A DNA stretch of 64,000 nt from Prorocentrum cordatum (Eukaryota; Sar; Dinophyceae; Prorocentrales; Prorocentraceae), in the NCBI GenBank assembly GCA_963575745.1, contig CAUYUJ010016370.1:148292-212291 (forward strand), in the 5' to 3' direction. Below the pieces are notes generated by a model that did not search any database, had not been told where the DNA came from, and saw only the letters and a program-made list of their open reading frames with translations. Shown here in pieces: positions 30,600 to 41,329 of this stretch (the first letter of the stretch is position 1; the number at the start of each line of letters is the position of its first letter). The position numbers were made by a program, and so were the translations under genes.

Positions 30600-31030
30600 T
30601 GATGTCCTGTTTTGGTGTTCTCTCTGTAGATCTCGTGGATCGCGTCATACATGGTCTGCACATGTGGATCGCAGTATCCAGACTGGGGAAAATACGCTGA
30701 CACAAGTTGTATTTTGAAAATTTCCGTCTTCAAAGACCCCGTTGAGAGTCTGGGCGCGAGTGCTTGGAATCGCTGAGTGTGCTTTTCTGACGTTGGTGGA
30801 TGATCAATGCAACTCCGTGGCACGCCTGGTCGTTGCCGGACCCTGCAAAGATGAAATATGTGTCCTTCTGTGGTTGTCCAGAATTCCTCTGGCGTAGTCC
30901 TCCACGTCTCGTTGATGAATGCGAATTCCCATTGGTCCGACTCGAGCTCAGTGATCATCTCTTCCACCCAGTCGTCCGTGGTGAGTGATCGGGCGTTTTG
31001 GTGTACGACCGTCGAGCGAGCGTGGTCGGT
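30592..31030 (-). pseudogene. LINE B endonuclease, N-half
   Basis: Starts TVVHQNARSLTTDDWVEEMI, then ELESDQWEFAFINETWR (the catalytic Glu in NETW), EGHIFHLCRVRQRPGV, KIQLVSAYFPQSGYCDPHV (strand with SxYxP) and MYDAIHEIYREN, ending GHHMI at the TIR-element duplication. Continuous with 27966. One open frame from 30967 to the insertion; the first ~20 residues lie upstream in the same frame without an ATG. Confidence 0.85.
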
Positions 31031-31239
31031 GGCAGCGGTCTTCGGCGATGCCGTCGTCGGTAGCTCTGGAGCTGCCGGCTGTTGTTGGACGAAGGGAGGG
31101 AGAAGGGGAAAGGAGGGGAAGGAGAACGAGGGGGACAGGAGGGGAAGGAGGGAAAAGAGGGAAAGGAGGGGAAAGGAGGGGAAAGGAGGGGAAAGGAGGA
31201 CGAGGAAGGGAGGGGAAGGAGAAGGCTGGTCGGCGCTGG

Positions 31240-31465
31240 AGGGTCGTGGTCAGTGGTGGTCCCTGGTGGGTGCTGCTGGTCGGTTGGGGTCGGCGCTGCC
31301 TGTGGTGCTGCTGGTCGGTGGAGGTGGTTGGTGGCGGGTGCTGGCGGGTGCTGCTGGTTGGTTTGGGTCGGCGCTGTTTGCTGTGCTGGCCGGTGGTGGT
31401 CGGTGGTCGCTGGTGGGTGCTGCTGGTCGGTTGGGGTCGGCGCTGCTTGTGGTGTTGCTCGGTGG
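31240..31465. repeat. Satellite S3, second block
   Basis: Three or four units of GGTTGGGGTCGGCGCTGCxT, TGTGGTGCTGCTGGTCGGTGG, the same as 25.7-26.8 kb, located just upstream of LINE B. Confidence 0.85.
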
Positions 31466-31790
31466 TGGAGGAGGAGGAGGAGGAGGAGGAGGAGGAGGAG
31501 GAAGGAGGAGGAGGAGGAGGAGGAGAAGGAGAAGAAAGAGGATAACGAGGAGAAGCAGGAGAAAGAGGAGGCAGAGGAGAAGGAGAGAGGGAGAGAGCGG
31601 GAGAGAGAGGGAGGGAGAGAGAGACACAACAAACGAGAGAGAGAGAGAAGGAGAGTGCTATAGAGAGAGAGAGAGAGAGAGCGATAGAGGAGAACGAGGG
31701 GGAGGAGGAGGAGGAGGAGGAGGAGGAGGAGGAGGAGGCGAAGGCGGATGAGGAGAAAGAGTAAGAGGAGGAGGCGAAGAACTGGGCCGC
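31466..31790. repeat. GGA and GA purine tract
   Basis: GGAGGA, GAGAGAGAGA and AGGAGGAGG runs, purine strand on plus. A smaller purine run (GGAAAGGAGGGGAAAGGAGG) is at 31085-31220. Confidence 0.95.
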
Positions 31791-31865
31791 CAAGGAAAAC
31801 AATTAGCCTGGTGAAGGACCCAACCAGATGCAGTTGTTAGTACCGCCGTTGTATGCACCGCATTC

Positions 31866-33530
31866 GGAGGAGCTCCCTATGAGGCCACGAAACGTGTGAG
31901 GGGTGTGCCAACAATTATCTAGTGGGCGCATGCGAGATCAGCCACTTGGGCCGTCGGTGGAATTCCTTATGGGGCCACGAAACGTGTGAGGAGTGTGCCG
32001 ACATGGGTGTGGGTGACGCATGCGGGCGGTGGCAGTGGGGCCTTCGGTGGAGCTTCCTATGGGGCCACGACACGTGTGAGGGGTGTGCCAGAATTTGCGT
32101 GGGTGACGCACGCGGGCGGTGACACTGGGGCCTTCGTTGGAGCTCCTTATGGGGCCACGAAACGTGTGAGGGGTGTGCCGGCATAGGTGTGGGTGACGCA
32201 TGCGGGCGGTGGCACTGGGGCCTTCGGTGGAGTTCCTTCTGGGGCCACGACACGCGTGCGGGGTGTGCCGGAATGGGCGTGGGTAACGCATGCGGGCGGT
32301 GGCACCAGGGCCTCGGAGGAGCTCCCTATGGAGCCACGAAACGTGTGAGGGGTGTGACGAAATTGGTTTGGGTGACGCATGCGGGCGGTGGCACTGGGGC
32401 CTTCGGTGGAGCTCCCCATGAGGCCACGAAACGTGTGAGTTGTGTGCCGAAGTGGGTGTGGGTGACGCATGCGGGCGGTGGCTTTGGGGCCTTCGGTGGA
32501 ACTCCCTATGGCGGCACGAAACGTGTGAGGAGTGTGCCGACATGGGTGTGGGTGACGTATGCGGGCGGTGGTGCTAGCTCCCTTTCGGTGGAGCTTCCGA
32601 TGGGGCCACGCAACGTGTGAGGGGTGTGACGACATGGGTGTGGGTGACGCGTGCGGGAGGTGGCAGTGGGGCCTTCGTTGGAGCTCGGAGCTCCCTATGG
32701 GGTCACGAAGCGCGTGAGGGGTGTAACGAAACGGGTGCGGGTGACGCATGCGGGCGGTGGCACTGGCGCCTTCAGTGGAGCCTCTTATGGGACCACGAAA
32801 CGTGCGAGGGGTGTGCCACAATGGGCGTGGGTGACGCACGCTTGCGGTGACACTGGGGCCTTCGGTGGAGCACACTACGTTGCCACGAAACGTGTGAGGG
32901 GTGTGTCAGAAGTGGGTGTGGGTGACGCATGCGGGCGGTGGCACTGTGGCCTTCGGTGGAGCTCCCCATTGGGTCACGAAACGTGTGAGTGATGTGCCGA
33001 AATGGGTGTGGGTGACGCATGCGGGCGGTGGCATTGTGGCCTTCGGTGGAACTCCCGATGTGGCCACGAAACGTGTGAGGAGTGTGCCGACATGGGTGTG
33101 GGTGACGCATGCGGGCGGTGGCACTGGGGCCTTCGGTGGAGCTCCCCGTGAGGCCACGAAACGTGTGAGTGGTGTGCCGAAGTGGGTGTGGGTGACGCAT
33201 GCGGGCGGTGGCTTCGGGGCCTTCGGTGGAACTCCTTATGGCAGCACGAAACGTGTGAGGAGTGTGCCGACATGGGTGTGGGTGACGCATGCGGGCGGTG
33301 GCAGTGGGGCCTTCGGTGGAGCTTCCTATGGGGCCACGACACGTGTGCGGGGTGTGCCGAAATGGGTGTGGGTGACGCATGCGGGCGGTGGCACTGTGGC
33401 CTTCAGTGGAGCTCCCTATGTGGCTACGAAACGTGTGAGGGGTGTGCCAAAATGAGTGTGGATGGCGCATGCGGGCGGTGGCACTGGGGCCTCCGGCGGA
33501 GTTCCCGATTGGGCTACGAAACGTTGTATT
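31866..33530. repeat. 90-bp satellite S2, about 18 copies
   Basis: GGGTGACGCATGCGGGCGGT is spaced at exactly 90 bp (TGACGCA at 32014, 32104, 32194 and onward). Units continue GGCACTGGGGCCTTCGGTGG, AGCTCCCTATGGGGCCACGA and AACGTGTGAGGGGTGTGCC. One unit at 32570-32680 carries short insertions. The length is a multiple of three, so 30-residue peptide repeats run open in several frames on both strands (one frame has regularly spaced C-x2-C). I regard it as satellite. Confidence 0.93.
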
Positions 33531-33539
33531 GGGTGGGTG

Positions 33540-34360
33540 AGGAGGGAAGAGGGGGGAAGAGGGAGGAGGGAGGAGGGGGAGGGGTAGGAGGAAGAAAGGA
33601 AGAAAGGAGGAGACGCGGGGCGCTGTCTTTTCAAGACGAGGACCCAGCAAGGATGGTTGGGAATGATGAAGAAACAGGTGGGAAACAGGTGGATGCGTGA
33701 GGCGGAGGAGGAGGAGGAGGCGGAGAAAGAGCAGGAGGAGGAGGAGACGAAGGAGGGAAACGGGGGCAGAAGGAGGAGGGTGAGGAGGAGTCGGAGGCGG
33801 AGGCGGAGGCGGAGGCAGAGGAGGAGGAGGAGGAGGAGGAGGAGGAGAAGCAGAAGGATGAAGAGGAGGAGCAGGAGGAGGCGGAGGAAGTGGACGAAGG
33901 GGCGGGATGGGGTGAGGGGGGTGGAGAGAGGAAAAGGATGAACAAGAGAAGGAGGAGGCGGAGGAGAAGAAAGAGACGGAGGAGGAGGATGTTGGAGAGG
34001 AAGCGGAAGAGCAGCAACAGCAGCAGCAGGAGGATGAGAACCAGGAGGAGGGCAACGAGGAAAAGGAGGAGAAGGAGGCGGAGGCGAGAGAAGGAGGAGG
34101 AGGAGGAGGAGGAGGAGGAGGAGGAACGACGATGAGGAAGAGGAGACGGACGAGGAGGAGGAGGAGGAGGAGGAGGCGGAAAGGGTGGAGGAGGAGGAGG
34201 AGGAGGAGGAGGAGGAGGAGGAGGAGGAGGGGGAGGAGGAGGAGAGACTTACGCTACGGGCGTGTCCGCCCTGCAGCCTGCGCGAGAAAAGGACGAGAAC
34301 ACGGAGGAGGAGGTGGTGGAGGAGGAGGAGGAGGAGGAGGGGGAGGATGACGACGACGAC
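33540..34360. repeat. Long impure purine tract, (GGA)n type
   Basis: About 800 bp in which the plus strand is almost entirely A and G: GGAGGA, GGCGGAGGC, GAGGAAGAG units, with a short CAGCAG run at 34016-34030. Confidence 0.95.
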
Positions 34361-34579
34361 CAGCCCCGCCGAGAGGTGCGGGGCACGGTCCCCCTCGGGG
34401 AGGCCGTGTCTACGCGGCCCCACCTGGCGGTCGAGGCCCCTCGGCCGCCGCTGCCGTTGCGGCCGCCGCGGCCGCCGCTGCAGCCTTGGATCGCAGGCGA
34501 TTTCTCGCCCCCAGCCCCCGACCGATCTTTCCATGGCGGGGGCCCATGGGCCCGTCTTCCGGGGTCCTTCGCGTCCTTC

Positions 34580-34840
34580 CAGCTGGCCGGCGGAACGGGC
34601 CGAAGGCCCACCCTAGAAAGTTTAGCAAGAACCAGAAACTACCGAACGTGTGGCACGCAGTGCACCCCCGTGGCAAGCACGGGGGGCGGCGGATCGAAGA
34701 CGCCTATGGCGAATCACCGCCGCACCCTACCTGTTTGGGAGCGCCTATGTGGCCGAAAGTGGGCTAGAGCTATGCGACCATGTGTTCCCCCAGCTGTCCT
34801 TGAAATCATTCGGGGCACACGTGAGGAAGAGGAGAATGAG
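34580..34840. repeat. Interspersed repeat R260, copy 1
   Basis: Core GGGCGGCGGATCGAAGACGC, CTATGGCGAATCACCGCCGC, GAGCGCCTATGTGGCCGAAA and CCATGTGTTCCCCCAG, preceded by CGGCGGAACGGGCCGAAGG. Homologous to 36335-36605, 38066-38335 and, partially, 38998-39120. Confidence 0.8.
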
Positions 34841-36334
34841 GAGAAGAAGGAAAAGAAAGTAGGAGGAGGAGTAGGAGGAGGTGGAAGAAGAGGAGGAGGG
34901 AGAAAAAGGAGGAGGACGTCTCTTGGAAGCCTCTTGGGGCACTGGGGGTCTCCTGAGTGCTTCCTGGGGGCCTCTTGGAGGCCTCTTGGGGGCCTCCTTG
35001 GGCCTCTTGGGAGCCTTTGTGGGCTTGTTTGGGGCCGCTTTGGCAGTCTTCGCCTTTCCTGGCCCGTCTGCCGCCGTTGGAAGTAGTCTTGGATGCCTCT
35101 CTGAATCGACTTGGGGCATCTTGTGGCGCTTCAGGGCCGTCTCGGAGGCCATCTTGGGCGCCTTGGAGGCCTCTTGGGCCGTCATGGGGGCCCTTGGGGC
35201 CGTCTTGGAGGCTTCTTGGGCCGTCCTGTGGCCATCTTGGAGACCTTTGGAGCCACCTTGGGCCGATCTTGGGGCCGTCTTGGGCAGTCTTGGGCGTCTT
35301 GGGCGTCGGAGGGCCGAAAAGAAGCAGTTGTCAACATCTTTCAAAAACCTGAGTGAAAGCAATGATGTTGGCCTCTGCGGGTTCTGCTGGAGGACCTCTT
35401 GGAACATCTTGAGCCGTCTTGGAGGCCTCTTGGGGGCGTCTGGGGCCGTCTCGGGTTGTCTTGGAGGCTTCTTGGGCGGAGTAGAAGGCATCTCAGGCAC
35501 TCTGAGGCTGTCTCAGAGGCCATCTTGGGTCGTCTTGGAGGCCTATTGGATCATCTTGGGCGAACTTGGAAGCCCTCTTGGGGCCGTCTTGGAGGCTTTT
35601 GGGGCCGTCATGAGGTCATCTTGAAAGCCGTTGGGGCCATCTTGGGGCGATCGTGGGTGACTCTTTGGCCGTCGGAAGGCCGACACGGCGCAAACGCCAG
35701 AATCCTTCAAACTCATATGGAAATCATTGATTTGGGCCTCTTCGGGCCCTCCTGGGAAGGCGTGTTAGGGGCCTATTAAGCCGTATTGGGCCGTCTTGGA
35801 GGCTTCTTGGGCGGATTTGGAGGCATCTGGGACAATCGTTGGCCGTCTCGGAGGCCATCTGTGACCCTCTTGGGCCGTCTTGGAAGCCATCTTGTGCCAT
35901 CTTGCGCGAACTTGGAAGCCCTCTTGGAGCCGACTTAGACTTATTGGACCGTCATGAGGTCATCTTGGAGGCCTTTGGGGCCATCTTGTGGCGATATTGG
36001 GAGACTCTTGGGCCGTCTCAGGCTGTCGGAAGGCCGCAACGAAGCAAATGCCCACACCCTTCAAAGACCTAGAGTAAACCTACGATGTTGGCCTCTTCGG
36101 GCCCTACTGGACGACATCTTGGAGGCCTCTTGGGCCGTCTTGGCGGCCTCTGGGGGCCTCTTGGAGCCATCTTGGGCCGTCTTGGTGGCTTCTTGGGTGG
36201 ACGTGGAGGCATATGGGACCCTCTTGTCAGTCTTGGAGGCCAACTTGGACCATCCTGGGCGAACTTGGAGGCCATCTTGCGCCGTCTTGACCGCCTTGGA
36301 TGTCATCGAAGCCGTCTTGCAGACGTTGGTTGCG

Positions 36335-36605
36335 CAGCGGCGGGGCGGCGGGACGGGCCGAAGCCCCAGGGGGAGTTCTTTTGGAAGAGACCCACACCAC
36401 GCCGTAGGATCCAGCACGCCAGACACCCTTGTGGCAAGCAACCAGGGGGCGGTGGATCGAAGACGCCTACGGCGAATCACCGCCGCCCCCCGCCTTCTAG
36501 AATCGCCCAGGTGGCCGAGCGTTGTGGCAAAAGCTCTGCCACGATATCGGGCCATGTGTTCCCCAAACCGTTGTGGAAACCCTTCGGTGAACACTTGGGA
36601 GAGGA
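36335..36605. repeat. Interspersed repeat R260, copy 2
   Basis: GGCGGGACGGGCCGAAGCCC, GGGGGCGGTGGATCGAAGAC, GCCTACGGCGAATCACCGCC and the terminal arms CCATGTGTTCCCCAAA / TTCGGTGAACACTTGG. Confidence 0.85.
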
Positions 36606-38065
36606 TGGCGGGGAAAATCAAGATGAGGCGGAGGAGGAGGAAGTGGAGGAGGAGGAGGAGGAGGAGGAGGAGGATAAGGAGACATCTTGGGAGCCTCTGG
36701 GGACACTGTTGGGGCCTCCTGGGAGCTTCTTGGGAGCCTCTTGGACCTTTGGGGGCTTCTCGGGGCCTCTTTGGCCGTCTTGGTGGGCTCCTGGCCCGTC
36801 TGACGCCGTCGGAAGCCGTCCTTGGAGCCTCACGGCCATCTTGAGCGTTTTGGAGGCTTCTTGGGCCGTCTTGGGGGCCTCTTGGGGCCGTCTTGGGAAC
36901 CTCTTGGGCCGTTCTGGGGCCATACTGGAGACCTCTTGGGCGATCTTTGGGGGCTCTTGAGCCGTCTCGGGCCGTCGGAAGGCATAACAAATCAAATGCC
37001 ACAATCCTTAAGCAACTCTTGGGGAATGAATGACGTTGCCCTTTTCGGGCCTTCCTCCAGGCCCTCTTGGAGGCCTGTTGGGGCGTCTTGGGCCATCTTA
37101 GGGCCATCTTCGGCCGTCTTGGTGGGCTCCTGGCCCGTCTGGCGCCGTCGGAAGCCGTTTGAGAGGCCTCTCTGGGCCGACTTGGGGCCATCTTGTAATG
37201 CTCCAGGGCCGTCTTGGAGGCCATCTTGACTTGGGCGTCTTAAAGGCCTCCTGGGCCGTCCTGGGGGCCTCTTGGGCCGTTCTGGGGCCATCTGAGAGGC
37301 CTCTTGAGCGATATTGGGGCGATCTTTGGGGCTCTTGGGTCGTCTCGGGCCGTCGGACGGCCGAAAAGAAGCAACTGTCAAAATCCGTCAAACACCTAAA
37401 TCAAATCAATGTGTTTAGTTTCTTCTGGCCCTCCTGGAGGCCCTCTTGGAGGCCTCTTGGGCAGTCTTGGGCCAGCTTAGAGCCAACTTCGGTCATGTTG
37501 GTGGGCTCCTGGCCCGTCTGACGCCGTCGGAAGCCGTTTGGGGGGCCTCTCTGGGCAGACTTGGGGCCCTCTTGGGGTGCTCCAGGGCCGTCTTGGAGGC
37601 CATCTTGGGCCGTCTTGGTGGCCTCTTGGGTCGACTTGGGGCCCTCTTGGGACTGTCTTGAGGGCCTCTTGGGAAGTCCTGAGGCCATCTTTGAGGCCTC
37701 TTGGGCGCTCATGGGCGATCTTGGGGGCTTCTTGGGCCGTCTTGGGTCGTCGGAAAGCCGAAAGCAAATACGAAAACTTTTAAAACCTGAAGAAAATCAA
37801 TGATTTTAGCCTCTTCGGGCCCTCCTGGAGACCCTCTCGGAGGCCTCTTGGGCCGACTTAGAGGCCTCTTCGGCACCTCTTGGGCCGTCTTGGGCCGTCT
37901 TGGAGGTTTCTTGGGCGGACTTGGAGGCATCTCCTCCTCTCTTGGTCCGTCTTGGAGGCCATCTTGGACCACCTTGGGCGAACTTGGAGGCCACCTTTGC
38001 CGTCTTGGAGGCAGTCTTGGTGCGATCTGGAGCAGAAAATGCCTTTGCAACCGGTTTTTATGAGC

Positions 38066-38335
38066 TTTTCGGGTCGCCGGCTGGGACGGGCCGAAGCCCC
38101 AGGGGGAGTTCTTTCGGAAAAGAGCCAAAACCAAAACCGATAGGATCTAGCACGCTGGGCACCCCTGTGATGAATCAACAGGGGGCGACGGATCGAAGAC
38201 GCCTACGGCGAATCACCGCCGCCCCCTGCCTTTTTGGAAGCGCCTATGTGGCCGAACGTTGAGGCCAGACCTGCCAAGCTATCGGACCACGTGTTCCCCG
38301 AATCGGTTTGGAAAGCCTTCGGGGAACACGTGGGC
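38066..38335. repeat. Interspersed repeat R260, copy 3, with a perfect 16-bp terminal stem
   Basis: Starts near GGCTGGGACGGGCCGAAGCC. Internal hairpin GGGGGCGACGGAT ... ATCACCGCCGCCCCC (38171-38226). Ends with CCACGTGTTCCCCGAA (38287-38302) and its perfect complement TTCGGGGAACACGTGG (38318-38333) around a 15-nt loop. Confidence 0.88.
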
Positions 38336-38997
38336 ATCTTGAAGGTCATCTTGGCCGTCTTGGAGGCCTCTTGGGCAAGCTTTGGGCGATCTTTGGGGCT
38401 TTTTGGGCCGTCTCGGGCCAGCTTCGAGCCAACTTCGGCCATCTTGGTGGGTTCCTGGCACGTCTGAAGCCGTCGGAAGCCGTTTGGGGGGCCTCTATGG
38501 GCCGACTTGGGGCCCGCTTGGAATGCTCCAGGGCCGTCTTGGAGGCCATCTTGGGCGTCTTGGAGGCCATCTTGGGCGTGTTGGAGGCCTCTTGGGCCCT
38601 CTAGGGGCCATCTTGGAGGCCACTTGGGCCATCATGGGGCTCTCTTGGGGGCCTCTTGGGCGATCTTGGGGGCTTCTTGGGCCGTCTTGAGCCGTCGGAG
38701 AGCCGAAAAGGCGCAAATGCCAAAATCCTTCAAAAACCAAGGGAAAATCAATGATTTTGGCCTCTTCGGACTCTCCTGGAGGACCTCTTGGAGGCCTCTT
38801 GGGCCGTCTGGGAGGCCTCTGGGGGGCCTCTTGGGCCGTCTTGGGCCGTCTTGGACTCTCTTGGGCCGTTTTGGAGGCCGTCTTGGACCATCTCGGGCGG
38901 ACTTGGAGGCCATCTTGGGCCATCTTCGCGATTTTTTGAGGATGTCCCAAGCGAAACGGCCTTTTTTGGGCATTGACAGATGGATTTTGGGAAATTC

Positions 38998-39120
38998 GCG
39001 GGTGGCCGGCGGGACGGGCCGAAGCCCACTGGGGAGTTCTTTTAGAAAAGCCGTGCACCCCTGCAAGCAGGGGGCGGCGGATCTTTCGCCGTCGGCCCAT
39101 GCTGCCACCGTGCCTGGCTG
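38998..39120. repeat. Interspersed repeat R260, truncated copy 4
   Basis: GGCCGGCGGGACGGGCCGAA, GCCCACTGGGGAGTTCTTTT and GGGGGCGGCGGATCTTTCGC; homology ends near 39090. Confidence 0.75.
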
Positions 39121-39494
39121 GGTTGGTTGTAGGGTCAAAAGCAACTCGTGTCCCTCCTGGCCCGTTTTGGGGCGCCCGTGGCTCCGATAAAGTCGTGCGG
39201 GATGCGCCAGGAAACCATGGGATGCACGTCGGGAACCTTGGAAGATTTGGGAATTCGGGGGACTGAGGACTGCAGGGGACCTGAGGGCACTCCAAGTCGT
39301 GCCTCGCGGTGCGGTCGCCGATCCTGTGGTTCCCCCCCCGACGGAGAGGCATCTCGCTGCCGCCGCCGCTGGCCTGGCCAGACTGGCTCGAGACGCCAGC
39401 TGCCCTGCCGACATCGGCACCGTTCCCGCGCCGCCGCGCGCCGCGCAGATCCCGCCAGACCTGGCACGGAGCAGCGGCGCACGCCCACGGCGGG
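39121..39494. promoter_or_regulatory. Region upstream of the Mei2-like gene
   Basis: No promoter element can be named; dinoflagellate promoters are poorly defined. The stretch leads to the ATG at 39495. An open frame extends upstream of that ATG without homology. No spliced-leader acceptor can be fixed, although several AG sites exist. Confidence 0.3.
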
Positions 39495-39663
39495 ATGTTC
39501 ACGGTGAAGAACACCTTCCTCGACTTCAACGAGCTGCTGCCCGAGCCGACCTTCCGGCGCATCCGCTCGGACTCCGTGCTCCTGGCCCCGCGGGTCGTCG
39601 AGGCCTTCGGCCGCCTCTGCTCTCCCGCCGCGGCGCCCGGCCAGGACCCTTGGAGAGGGCCTG
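39495..39663 (+). CDS. Mei2-like RNA-binding protein, first exon
   Basis: Encodes MFTVKNTFLDFNELLPEPTF followed by RRIRSDSVLLAPRVVEAFGR. The VKNTFLDF ... RRxRSxS pattern at the very N-terminus is one I associate with dinoflagellate regulatory and RNA-binding proteins. This, with the downstream RRM in the same orientation, is why I assign it to the same gene. ATG 39495 chosen because the motif follows at once. The 3' end of the exon is not fixed: homology-like sequence stops before the (GGA)n tract at 39683. The N-terminal segment is of unknown function, possibly a protein-interaction motif. Connection to the next exon is inferred. Confidence 0.6.
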
Positions 39664-39682
39664 TGCACACACCCCGAGATTC

Positions 39683-39773
39683 AGAGGGGGAAGGAGGAGG
39701 AGGAGGAGGAGGAGGAGGAGGAGGAGGAGGAGGAGGAGGAGGAGGGGAGGAGGAGGAGGAGGGGGAGGGAAGA
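39683..39773. repeat. (GGA)n tract in intron 1
   Basis: GGA units with two GGGG interruptions, purine strand on plus. Confidence 0.95.
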
Positions 39774-40600
39774 TGTACCCCGCACCGCTGCCCCTCCCTC
39801 GCCTTCCTCTCGGGGGGCCTCCTGGGAGGCCCTCGCCGCCACCGCTGGGTTCGCCCCGAGATTTGTCAGAACGCGCCCCGGGAGATGACTGGGGAGGAGC
39901 GGCCTTGGTGCCTCTTCTGGTCTCCCCCGAGAGATCCGGTCGCTGCGAGGTCGGCACGCTGGGCGCCCTCGCCCGGCGTGCCGGGCCCCCGGGGCCAGCA
40001 GAGGTCGCTCCGGCTCGGCACGCGCCGGCGAAAGATGGAGCCGGGCGGGGCGGGGCTGGGATGTGGATCGATTCGCAGGCCTAGAGGTTGACACCAACAC
40101 CAATATCGGCGGCGTGCCTCCATCGAGGGAAGGAGATCCCGATCTCAGTGACGCTGGTAATATGCTGGCTTCCACGGTGGCCGAAATATTACCACCAACA
40201 CCGAAATCTAGGATCACCTTCCCCCTGTGGAGGCAACCCCCTGTGTTGGTGTTGGTGCCCATTTCCAGGCCTCCGGTCGATCGCCCCAGAACGCCCAGAA
40301 TACGCTCCCGTAGCGTTCTGGAGCGCTGTTAGAGCGTCCCGGGGCGCTCCGAAAGGGCCGCCGCGCCCGACGCATCCTCCCGAACGGCCAGCCAGATCTC
40401 AGAGATCCCCAATGTGTTCTCGTCCGGTGTTGTCCCTGTCCTGGCTTGGGCTCTGGTGGTGACTCTGCGCGATGTGTTGCAATCTCTTCGCAGCGCGTCG
40501 GACCTCAGGGGGCCGCCGCCGTGCCTGGCCACGGCCCCCAGCAGGGCCGCGTACGCCCGCCCCCCCCCCCGCGTTTCGGCCAGGAGGGCGCGTCTTGCGC
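39774..40600. other. Intron 1 of the Mei2-like gene (inferred)
   Basis: No coding signal recognised apart from chance open frames. Contains the foldback element 40077-40272. Confidence 0.45.
40077..40272. mobile_element. Foldback element, almost fully palindromic
   Basis: Starts and ends with AGGCCT. Left AGGCCTAGAGGTTGACACC and right (complement) AGGCCTGGAAATGGGCACC, both followed by AACACC. The arms then share TGCCTCCA, GGGAAGG, GATC and GGTAATAT, meeting near 40180. No coding capacity. The six-base AGGCCT is self-complementary, so a target duplication cannot be told from the terminus. Confidence 0.8.
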
Positions 40601-40605
40601 GCACC

Positions 40606-41056
40606 GCGCCAGGGCCCACCGGTGGCCCTGGCCAGGGACGGCGGCGGCAGTGTGTGCCTGGGGCGCCTGCACCGGGCGCAGGACCCGGGGCCTGCGGCGC
40701 GCAGGGCGGTGCTGGACCCCGACGCCCACCCCGCGTCGACCCAGAGCTCGGCGCCGCGGCGGCGCGCCAAGGAGGAGCCCCAGGAGGACCAGGGGCCTGC
40801 GGCGCGCAGGGCGGTGCTGGACCCCGACGCCCACCCCGCGTCGACCCAGAGCTCGGCGCCGCCGCGGCGCGCCAAGGAGGAGCCGCGGGCTCCGCCCGCG
40901 GCCGAGGCCGCCGCGGTGCAGGTCGCCGCGGCGCCCGGCGCACTGAGTCCCGAGCTGCGGACCACCGTGATGCTCCGCAACCTGCCCTACCAGATCACCC
41001 GCGCCAAGCTCGTGGAGCTCCTGGAGCAGAGCGGCCTCGGCGGCCAGTACGACATC
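40606..41056 (+). CDS. Mei2-like RNA-binding protein, exon with first half of the RRM
   Basis: Frame ending at the TAG 41060. From 40961: TTVMLRNLPYQITRAKLVEL then LEQSGLGGQYDI, i.e. beta1 with RNP2 (VMLRNL), helix 1 and beta2 of a Mei2-type RRM. Mei2 proteins bind RNA; in fission yeast Mei2 drives meiosis. Upstream are two tandem 35-residue copies (from about 40687 and 40792) of PAARRAVLDPDAHPASTQSS plus a basic tail RRRAKEEP, a 105-bp duplication. A GT at 41057-41058 directly after the codons of QYDI can serve as donor. The 5' exon border is not resolved. Confidence 0.78.
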
Positions 41057-41329
41057 GTCTAGCCGGCCCGCCTCGCGGCTCATGGCCCCGCGGACCCCGG
41101 CCGTGCACGAGCGGTTGTGAAGTTATAGTTGTTCGAGGCTTCGCGCTGCTGAAGCGCCGATCTCGGCGCCCTTGAGGTTGCCGACTGGCGCTTGCGACGG
41201 TTGCCGATCCGATGCTAAGTGTGCTGGGGAGTTTTGCAGCTGCTCGAAATATCAGGATTAAGCCTACAGACCACCTGCATGCACAACATACTCAAGAGGG
41301 ATAAATCACACAGACACAATTACTCGTCG

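Larger units (their letters stand above)
34915..39000. repeat. Higher-order GGCCTCTTGGGC minisatellite
   Basis: 12-15-bp units GGCCGTCTTGG, GGCCTCTTGGG and GGCCATCTTGG over ~4 kb. At 35310, 35680, 36025, 36975, 37350, 37750 and 38695 a ~75-bp linker recurs (CGTCGGAAGGCCGAAA..., then CAAATGCCAAAATCCTTCAA, then AATCAATGATTTTGGCCTCT). It marks higher-order units of roughly 350-950 bp. Same family as 215-965. Confidence 0.9.

Noticed and set aside
34185-35086. Plus-strand frames of 34.2-35.1 kb as a protein gene
   Set aside because: They combine a (GGA)n tract, an R260 copy and the minisatellite; no domain.
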